Below are positions 57,740 through 64,000 of a stretch of 64,000 nt of DNA, piece after piece. Below the pieces are notes generated by a model that saw nothing but the letters and a program-made list of their open reading frames with translations, did not search any database and had not been told where the DNA came from. Source of the DNA: Planctomycetales bacterium. Its GTDB lineage: Bacteria > Planctomycetota > Phycisphaerae > SM23-33. The translations under genes were made by a program, and so were the position numbers. The stretch's first letter is position 1. Each line of letters begins with the position of its first letter. The stretch covers positions 1 through 64,000 of the forward strand of contig JAUWNJ010000014.1 in the NCBI GenBank assembly GCA_030612725.1, written 5' to 3'.

Positions 57740-57919
57740 ATGACGCCAGCAAAAGAAAAACAAGCAAGGAAAGCCCTCAACGACGTTGCCGACTTTCTGA
57801 ACGACCTGGTCGCGGCGCTCCGCGAGCGGAACATCGAAAATGACCCCGAACTGGCCGCTCTGATAGACGAAGCCCACGCCCACCGCGACGACTGCCTCCG
57901 CGCCGCCACGAACAACTAG
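57740..57919 (+). CDS. Hypothetical small helical protein
   Basis: 'MTPAKEKQARKALNDVADFLNDLVAALRERNIEND'. Confidence 0.5.
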   Translation: MTPAKEKQARKALNDVADFLNDLVAALRERNIENDPELAALIDEAHAHRDDCLRAATNN

Positions 57920-57934
57920 CCAAGGAGAACCATC

Positions 57935-58108
57935 ATGAAAAAACTGTGTAGCGAGAAAACCGTCCACGTTTCTGCTATGATGTCGCCTGAACTCAAGACC
58001 AGGCTGATCCTTCGGGCCGCTGCCGAAACTGCGGATCAGGCCCGGCGGATTACGCCGAGCGACATTGTCCGCCAGGCGTTAGAAAAATACCTTGGAAAGC
58101 AACATTGA
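57935..58108 (+). CDS. RHH-like small regulator (57 aa)
   Basis: Manual translation MKKLCSEKTVHVSAMMSPELKTRLILRAAAETADQARRITPSDIVRQALEKYLGKQH*; RBS 'aaggagaa'. Confidence 0.6.
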   Translation: MKKLCSEKTVHVSAMMSPELKTRLILRAAAETADQARRITPSDIVRQALEKYLGKQH

Positions 58109-58293
58109 AAATAGGCGATAAAATCCGCGAACGGCGGAAGGCCCTGGGGTTGACGCAGGCCCAGGCCGCCGAGAAGTACGGCTGCCGGCGATCCGTATGG
58201 GCCGACATCGAGATCGACCGCCGAAGTCCGTCGCTGAACAGACTGGAGCGGATCGCCCGTGTGCTTAAATGCCATGTCCGCGATCTGCTTTAA
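58105..58293 (+). CDS. XRE-family regulator (TTG start)
   Basis: 'IRERRKALGLTQAQAAEKYGCRRSVWADIEIDRRSPSLNRLERIARVL'. Confidence 0.75.
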   Translation: MKIGDKIRERRKALGLTQAQAAEKYGCRRSVWADIEIDRRSPSLNRLERIARVLKCHVRDLL

Positions 58294-58388
58294 TGTAGTT
58301 GTCGCCTAGTCCCTAACCCCTAGTACCTCTTCGAGCCTGAGCCTCTCTTCGAGCCTGAGCCTCAGAGCCGAAGGCAAGTCCCTATCCA

Positions 58389-59555
58389 TTACCCCACCGC
58401 CCGCGCCACGCGTTGGGCGAGGCCCCGGTCCCGCTCGGCGTAGTGGTCGGCCATTTTCAGCGACGCGTGTCCCAGGACGACGCGGACGGCCTCGATCCCG
58501 TAGCCTGCGTTAATCTTCGTAGCGGCGTTATGCCGGAGTTGATGCGGATGCCAGTGCGGAACGCCGACGGCCAGGCACGCCCGTGAGATCGCCCTGCGAT
58601 AGGTCCCCGGCGTGAAGGCCTCTCCGATCACGCGGCGACGTTTTCGCTGATAGTTGGATCGACCGGGCCGGTTACCGTAGTTCAACGGCGTTTTTCTCGC
58701 CGCACGGCGAGCCGCTGCGTGCCAGTCGTAGGAATCTGCGGGCCGGAAGATGTATTCATCTTCGCCCGACGCGTCGATCAACGGCCGTAGTATCCTCTGC
58801 GCCCGCGGCCCGATGCTGACGAGTCGGTCGTAGCCGTGGTGTTCGGTCTTGGATGGCGCGTCGTAACGCCACACGTCGCCGGTCCGGTCGATCAGACGTG
58901 GTTTCATGGCCACCAATTCGCTTGACCTCATGCCGGTGAGTTTCTGGACGTAGATCATCGCCCTGACGACGGGTGGCAGGGCGCGCATTATCCTGCGGAC
59001 GTGGCCGGCGGGGACGGGGCGGACCGGTTCGGATTCGTGGACGCCTGGTCGCCCTTTCCGCAGGCCGCTGACGGCCTTGAGCGATTCGAATCGACCCGCC
59101 GGGACGATTTCTTCGGCGACGCCCCATTTAAAAATCGTCCGGATTCGTCCGACCTGGTTATTGATGGACTTTCGGCGCCAGCCCAGGCCGATCATCACTT
59201 CCCGGCAGGCTTTCAGTTGTCGCGGTCCGAAATCGGCAACCGGCAGATCGTCGTAGAGGTCCAAGAGTATGCGCCCGACGGCCTTGTAGTTGGATAGTTC
59301 GCTGGTGGATTGTCCGCCCTTGGTGTAGTGGATTTTCGCGTGCGACCAGAAACCGGCGAACAAGTCGGCGACGGTCACACCGTCGGGGCTGGGTGGGCGG
59401 CCGTCGCCGGCGACCCATTCGCTGATCATGCGGGCGTATTTTTTCCGGCTTTCTGGCGAGCCGTATTTTCCGAGGTAGAGGATTCGACCGGCGAAATTGA
59501 CGTAGGCCAGGTTTTTTGATTTATGACGAAGGTAGGCAGGCACTCTTGAAGGCAT
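58389..59555 (-). CDS. int: Tyrosine integrase
   Basis: 'KLTGMRSSELVAMKPR', 'HPHQLRHNAATKINAGYGIEAVRVVLGHASLKMADHYAERD'; adjacent to attR. Confidence 0.92.
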   Translation of the reverse strand: MPSRVPAYLRHKSKNLAYVNFAGRILYLGKYGSPESRKKYARMISEWVAGDGRPPSPDGVTVADLFAGFWSHAKIHYTKGGQSTSELSNYKAVGRILLDLYDDLPVADFGPRQLKACREVMIGLGWRRKSINNQVGRIRTIFKWGVAEEIVPAGRFESLKAVSGLRKGRPGVHESEPVRPVPAGHVRRIMRALPPVVRAMIYVQKLTGMRSSELVAMKPRLIDRTGDVWRYDAPSKTEHHGYDRLVSIGPRAQRILRPLIDASGEDEYIFRPADSYDWHAAARRAARKTPLNYGNRPGRSNYQRKRRRVIGEAFTPGTYRRAISRACLAVGVPHWHPHQLRHNAATKINAGYGIEAVRVVLGHASLKMADHYAERDRGLAQRVARAVG

Positions 59556-59662
59556 AGCGATCTCCCGTTCTGTACAGGTACAGACTTGCACAGACGTTCA
59601 AGGCCGCCATGCCGGGCGTTGGCAGGTGAGCTAACTTATGCCCTCGGCAGTTATTACATCAA

Positions 59663-59707
59663 TGGAGACGAGCGGAATTGAACCGCCGACCTTCTGGTTG
59701 CAAACCA
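59663..59707. repeat. attR: 45-bp direct repeat
   Basis: Identical to 14616-14660. Confidence 0.95.
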
Positions 59708-59735
59708 GACGCTCTCCCAACTGAGCTACGTCCCC
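59663..59735 (-). tRNA. tRNA-Ala(TGC)
   Basis: GGGGACGTAGCTCAGTTGGGAGAGCGTCTGGTTTGCAACCAGAAGGTCGGCGGTTCAATTCCGCTCGTCTCCA, full cloverleaf. Confidence 0.95.
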
Positions 59736-59741
59736 GGCTCC

Positions 59742-59845
59742 ATTGCGGATTGCAGATTTCAGATTGCGGATTGTAAAAAAACAAGAGACGCTCGCAGGCG
59801 TTTTTCTTTTCAATCCGCAATCTGAAATCCACAATCCGCAATCAA
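59742..59845. repeat. Inverted-repeat STRR element (attgcgg/ccgcaat) between tRNAs
   Basis: 'attgcggattgcagatttcagattgcggattg' opposite 'caatccgcaatctgaaatccacaatccgcaat'. Confidence 0.85.
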
Positions 59846-59846
59846 A

Positions 59847-59920
59847 TGGGCCCGGTTGGATTCGAACCAACGACCTCGCCCTTATCAGGGGCGCGCTCTA
59901 GCCAACTGAGCTACGAGCCC
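59847..59920 (-). tRNA. tRNA-Ile(GAT)
   Basis: GGGCTCGTAGCTCAGTTGGCTAGAGCGCGCCCCTGATAAGGGCGAGGTCGTTGGTTCGAATCCAACCGGGCCCA. Confidence 0.95.
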
Positions 59921-60108
59921 GGTTTCATTGCGAATTTCGGATTACAGATTGCGGATTGAAAAAAAACAGAGGACGCTCACCGACTTTCTTCTTAATCCGC
60001 AATCCGCAATCATAATAATAACATACCTGAATCCGCAGTCAATATCTCTTTGTCGGCAGGTTCAGGAAACTATCTAAACACCAAATCGTTGCCCTGCCAA
60101 CAGGTTTC

Positions 60109-61473
60109 TTATTTCACGTTCGGCAGGTATGCACCAATCCGGACCAGCCTGGTCTGTAATTCCGCTATGTTGATGCTGCGCGTGTCGGTGTCTTTTTTGA
60201 CCGCTAATGCGGCTGCGACTCCGGCGGCTTGGCCTGTGATGTAACAGCCCGGCATCACGCGGACGGAACTCTGCATATATCGGTCAGTGCTGATACATCG
60301 CCCGGCCATAAGAACATTTGTGAGTTTTTTCGGGACCAGGCAGCGGTACGGAATACCGTAATTTTCGCCCCGGCCCAGACGCATATTTTCCCATTCGTCT
60401 TTGAACTTTTCAAAGTCGGCTTCGTCCGTCCCGGCAGGATGTATATCGACCGGGTAGGAATACCGGCCTATCTCGTCATCGAAGACTGCCCTACTCTTAA
60501 AGTCGTCCAGGCACAGGACGTAATCGCCCATTATCCGCCGCGTCTCCCGCAGCCCCAGCAGCGAACCGGTAGCGACCAACTCCATCCTCTCGAAACCTTT
60601 GAGATACTCCTTGTAGTACCGTTCGTATTCGAGCATCGACTTTCGACCCCAGACGAGAGCGTCGGTCAGCGACTTCTCGTCTGTGCCGTCAACACCGAAT
60701 GTGTGGCCTATATTCCCGCCGCCGATGTTATCGCTCACAGGCCACATGCCAGGCAGGTGGCGGTCGTGGTGGGTAAAAATATTGTCCTTGAAGGCTTCTT
60801 CCAAACGGACGTTCTCATTAGACAGACCGGATTTTTTCCACGCCTTGAAATCGACGTTGGCCCACAGGCTGCAAAGCGTTCCGGGCATGAGGTTGCCCTG
60901 CTCGTCGCCTTTCTCGAACGGTGCGCCTGCCAGGTAGGCCAAGTCGCCGTCGCCGGTGCAGTCGATGTAAATCTTTGCCTTGACGGCAAATATGCCGCTT
61001 TTCGCGGCGCAGACAGCGGCTGTTACACGCCCGGCGTCGGTTTCGACCCCGATCAACTGCGTCTGGAAGGTGAAATCCACGCCGGCATCGGCTGCCAGTT
61101 CATCATAGACTCGCTTGAGGACTTCGACCTTTATTCCGACGGTGGCGTCGTTGCTGTTTTCGGTCTTGTCATCCGGTCCTGTGCCGTCGGCAGAGCGAAG
61201 GCGAGTGAGGACTTCCTCTCCGATACCGCCGGCGAGGAAATTTACGCCATCGCCGAATTGCATGAAGGCAGGAACCAGTGCGGCTGTTCCCATCCCGCCG
61301 AAGCAAGTATGCCCTTCTGCCAGAAAGACTCGTGCTCCCTGTCGGCCCGCCGCCACCGCCGCCGATATGCCCGCCGGACCGCCGCCGGCGATGAAAACGT
61401 CCACATCATGGCGGATGGGTATCTCACGTTGGAAAACGATACCATCGGTTTGAGAACGCTTTGTCATAACCAA
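60109..61473 (-). CDS. FAD-dependent oxidoreductase
   Basis: 'HDVDVFIAGGGPAGISAAVAAGRQGARVFLAEGHTCFGGMGTAALVP', 'KIYIDCTGDGDLAYLAGAPFE', 'LMAGRCISTDRYMQSSVRVMPGCYITGQAAGVAAAL'. Confidence 0.88.
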   Translation of the reverse strand: MVMTKRSQTDGIVFQREIPIRHDVDVFIAGGGPAGISAAVAAGRQGARVFLAEGHTCFGGMGTAALVPAFMQFGDGVNFLAGGIGEEVLTRLRSADGTGPDDKTENSNDATVGIKVEVLKRVYDELAADAGVDFTFQTQLIGVETDAGRVTAAVCAAKSGIFAVKAKIYIDCTGDGDLAYLAGAPFEKGDEQGNLMPGTLCSLWANVDFKAWKKSGLSNENVRLEEAFKDNIFTHHDRHLPGMWPVSDNIGGGNIGHTFGVDGTDEKSLTDALVWGRKSMLEYERYYKEYLKGFERMELVATGSLLGLRETRRIMGDYVLCLDDFKSRAVFDDEIGRYSYPVDIHPAGTDEADFEKFKDEWENMRLGRGENYGIPYRCLVPKKLTNVLMAGRCISTDRYMQSSVRVMPGCYITGQAAGVAAALAVKKDTDTRSINIAELQTRLVRIGAYLPNVK

Positions 61474-61536
61474 TTTACTCCTCTAAATGCCGAGACTCCG
61501 CGGAGTTTATCCGCCTTTGGCGGGATTCATTCCAGC

Positions 61537-62520
61537 CTACGATTTCGTCGCGCAGATTACTATGGTGAGGTATTCCATTTGATTATCTTTGGCGCCGAAT
61601 CGTTCGTTCAGGTGAGGCTGAACTTTTCGGAGGTAATCCGGATTCAGCACGGACAGCGGTTTGATCTCGACATTTCCCCACCCGTTATCGGCGAGGATTT
61701 CGCGGTATTCGTCCGGCCTGAGGCGATTCGGCTGGCTTATATATCTGCAAAGGCGATAGTAGGAATCCGAGTAGCGATAGATGTTCAACGGGTCCAGGTC
61801 GCGGAGCCAGCGGGTATGAGTCTGAAGGTCAATCACAGCCAGGAAAACCGCTCCGGGATTAACTACGTGATTGAGTTGCTTGATTGTCCGATCCACTTCG
61901 TCGAAATGCTCAAACGCTGCCTGGCTTAAGACGAAATCCACACCTTCGCCGTCCAATACGGAAAGGTCGAAATCCTCCCGCCAGAGGTAATTCAACCGGT
62001 CAGGCCTGCCCGATTGGAGACGCTCCAACTGTTGGTGCAATTTTGCGATGGTTGCCTTTTCGCAGCCGTTTTTTTCGAGGTGATGGAATAAGGTTTTGTA
62101 GAATTTTTCGCTACTTTGGGACAGGAGGTCGTGCGCATCAACAGCGTTGTATTTTAGTGCGCCCTTGGCCAAGAGGATTAAACCTATACCCAGGTCCTGG
62201 CCCGGACCTAATTCAAGGATGTTTTTCCCGTTTATCTCCGCCGGCTTGCCGAGATATGCGTTGAGATACGCCAGCCAGTTATCGACGACTTCGAAATCGT
62301 ACTGAACGCACCGGTCGATTTGGGCAGGTAAAAAGTCCCTCGGCCTGCGGTATCCAAGCAAGGCATATCGGAGTTTATTGGCTGCCAGGGCCAAAGCACC
62401 CAGGACGTGATACGTCCTGTTCCGCGCACGAGGCGGGCTTAATGTCTGGACCTCAGCCATCGCCTGATGATTTTCCACCCTGCCCCTTCGCCAGCCTGCG
62501 GAGTTCTTCCTGCCAAGCAA
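61537..62520 (-). CDS. SAM-dependent methyltransferase-like protein
   Basis: 'INGKNILELGPGQDLGIGLILLAKGA', 'DFVLSQAAFEHFDEVDRTIKQL'. Confidence 0.7.
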   Translation of the reverse strand: MLGRKNSAGWRRGRVENHQAMAEVQTLSPPRARNRTYHVLGALALAANKLRYALLGYRRPRDFLPAQIDRCVQYDFEVVDNWLAYLNAYLGKPAEINGKNILELGPGQDLGIGLILLAKGALKYNAVDAHDLLSQSSEKFYKTLFHHLEKNGCEKATIAKLHQQLERLQSGRPDRLNYLWREDFDLSVLDGEGVDFVLSQAAFEHFDEVDRTIKQLNHVVNPGAVFLAVIDLQTHTRWLRDLDPLNIYRYSDSYYRLCRYISQPNRLRPDEYREILADNGWGNVEIKPLSVLNPDYLRKVQPHLNERFGAKDNQMEYLTIVICATKS

Positions 62521-62785
62521 CAGTCAGAGTAATCTTTGGGCCTTCCTGCATTATGCAGTATTGGGTTACGTCTTCGTTTCGGTATCTTCGCTTGACTTCT
62601 TCCTGAACGGCAGACTCATCCCAGTCGGGATATTGAGAAGCGACGATTGCATTGACATGCTTACGCGTGAATCTATTCGCTTCAAACATAAGACCTACAC
62701 GCTCTGCCGGCGTTTTACGACGCAGAAAATCGACTACTTCGTCGTCCATCATCTCAATTTGTCCATCATCAAGACGATACTTCAC
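62453..62785 (-). CDS. Hypothetical protein (110 aa)
   Basis: 'DEVVDFLRRKTPAERVGLMFEANRFTRKHVNAIVASQYPDWDESAVQEEVKRR'. Confidence 0.65.
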   Translation of the reverse strand: MKYRLDDGQIEMMDDEVVDFLRRKTPAERVGLMFEANRFTRKHVNAIVASQYPDWDESAVQEEVKRRYRNEDVTQYCIMQEGPKITLTVAWQEELRRLAKGQGGKSSGDG

Positions 62786-62798
62786 GATTTTTCCCTTA

Positions 62799-64000
62799 TC
62801 ACCGCCGCTTTTTTTTGCGTTTATTTCGTTCTTTTTTGGTCAGACGTTTGGAGCGTTGTTTGACCTTGAATCCGCCGGCTCCGAACATGTCCATATTGCC
62901 CATCTGCTTGGCGAACTGCATCCGGTCGCGCATGCCCATCCCGGCCATTTGCTTCATCATTCCGGCGGCGGCGGTGAAAGACTTGACCAGGCCGGAGACG
63001 TCCTGCGTCTCGCATCCGCTGCCACGGGCGATCCGACGGCGGCGCGAAGAGTCGATATCCGACGGATTAGACCGCTCGGTCTTGGTCATGGAGTTAATAA
63101 TCGCCTCCATGTGGTCAATCTCGCCGCCGTCGAAGTCCATGTGCTTGAGTTGGCTTCCGACGCCGGGCATGAGTTTAAGGATGTCCTTCATCGGACCCAT
63201 TTTTTTCATCTGCTTCATCTGTCCGAGGAAGTCGTCGAGCGTCAGCGAGCCCTTTGCCATCTTGGTCTGGAGCGCCTCGGCCTGATCGGCGTCAAATGAA
63301 GCCTGGGCTTTTTCGACAAGGGTTACAACGTCGCCCATTCCGAGGATTCGCCCGGCCATGCGGTCGGGATGGAACTCCTCGATGGCGTCGAGTTTTTCCC
63401 CGACTCCGATGAACTTGATGGGTTTTCCGGTAACGGCTTTGATCGACAATGCCGCTCCGCCGCGAGCGTCGGAGTCGAACTTTGTCAGTATCACGCCGTC
63501 GAGTTCCAGGCGATCATTGAACTCCTTTGCCGAGTTGACGGCGTCCTGACCGGTCATGGCGTCGCAGACGAGGTAAATCTGGTGTGGGCTGACGGCGCGG
63601 GCGATGTCGGCGGCCTCTTTCATCATCTCTTCGTCGATGTGAAGCCGTCCTGCGGTGTCGATGATGACCACGTCGCATTCGTTTTTACTCGCCCATGAGA
63701 GGCTCTTTCGCGCGACGCGGACGGGGTTCTTCTCGCCTTCGATCCTGAAGCACGGAACGGAGACCTGCTCTGCCACCACGGACAACTGCTCAATGGCGGC
63801 AGGTCGCTGGAGGTCGCAGGCCACCAGCATCGGATGCTTGCCCTGTGCCTGCATGAACTTCGCCAGTTTCCCGCAGGTGGTCGTCTTACCGGAACCCTGC
63901 AGGCCCGCCATCATCACAATCGTCGGTGGGGGGGAGACGTAGTAAATCCGCGTATCGACCGGGCCCATCAAATCGACCAGTTCGTCGTGGACGACCTTGA
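62799..64000 (-). CDS. ffh: Signal recognition particle protein Ffh, N-terminus beyond window
   Basis: '[17 protein letters not shown]', '[14 protein letters not shown]', '[15 protein letters not shown]', '[14 protein letters not shown]', M-domain 'GSGCETQDV'. Confidence 0.93.
   Translation of the reverse strand, partial: KVVHDELVDLMGPVDTRIYYVSPPPTIVMMAGLQGSGKTTTCGKLAKFMQAQGKHPMLVACDLQRPAAIEQLSVVAEQVSVPCFRIEGEKNPVRVARKSLSWASKNECDVVIIDTAGRLHIDEEMMKEAADIARAVSPHQIYLVCDAMTGQDAVNSAKEFNDRLELDGVILTKFDSDARGGAALSIKAVTGKPIKFIGVGEKLDAIEEFHPDRMAGRILGMGDVVTLVEKAQASFDADQAEALQTKMAKGSLTLDDFLGQMKQMKKMGPMKDILKLMPGVGSQLKHMDFDGGEIDHMEAIINSMTKTERSNPSDIDSSRRRRIARGSGCETQDVSGLVKSFTAAAGMMKQMAGMGMRDRMQFAKQMGNMDMFGAGGFKVKQRSKRLTKKERNKRKKKRR

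Larger units (their letters stand above)
14616..59707. mobile_element. Siphovirus-like prophage integrated in tRNA-Ala(TGC), about 45 kb
   Basis: Bounded by the 45-bp repeat; integrase adjacent to the tRNA; contains repressor, terminase, portal, capsid, tail and tape measure genes. Confidence 0.95.

Overview
The window is a bacterial chromosome segment, probably from the Planctomycetes. The clues are an unlinked 23S-5S locus, a DUF1580-like protein, a PEP-CTERM protein, and the styles of the integrase and terminase. It carries one apparently complete siphovirus-like prophage of about 45 kb. The prophage is delimited by a 45-bp perfect direct repeat (attL 14616-14660, attR 59663-59707). This repeat is the 3' part of a tRNA-Ala(TGC) gene, and a tyrosine integrase lies next to the intact tRNA.

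Host flanks: deoxyhypusine-synthase-like protein, ExeA/GspA-like ATPase with a GspB-like partner, AAC(3)-like acetyltransferase, secreted proteins, 5S and 23S rRNA (minus strand), rlmKL, DEAD-box helicase, tRNA-Ile/tRNA-Ala, FAD oxidoreductase, SAM methyltransferase and ffh.

Prophage order: lysogenic-conversion block (ThsB-like TIR protein plus membrane protein), SNase, CI/Cro-like switch, i-type-lysozyme-like protein, early genes with an initiator tRNA, DUF5131, two DNA methyltransferases, a replication initiator with internal iterons, a second tyrosine recombinase, terminase, ParB-methyltransferase, lambda-like head genes, tail genes, a PEP-CTERM cargo gene, small regulators and the integrase.

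Most interesting observations: (1) a TIR/membrane-protein pair that may be a Thoeris-like defence module; (2) a structured RNA candidate directly 5' of a prophage initiator tRNA; (3) a 377-aa and a 379-aa ORF overlapping across the whole C5-methyltransferase gene; (4) a classic A_AAA_AAC -1 slippery site before the tape measure gene; (5) palindromic iterons inside the replication initiator gene; (6) pervasive heptamer (STRR-like) repeat families in both host and prophage, including inside ORFs; (7) a 92-bp duplication carrying the 3' end of 5S rRNA that supplies the C-terminus of a lipoprotein; (8) a TIGR03790-like domain in a tail protein. All family calls come from reading motifs; no database search was run.
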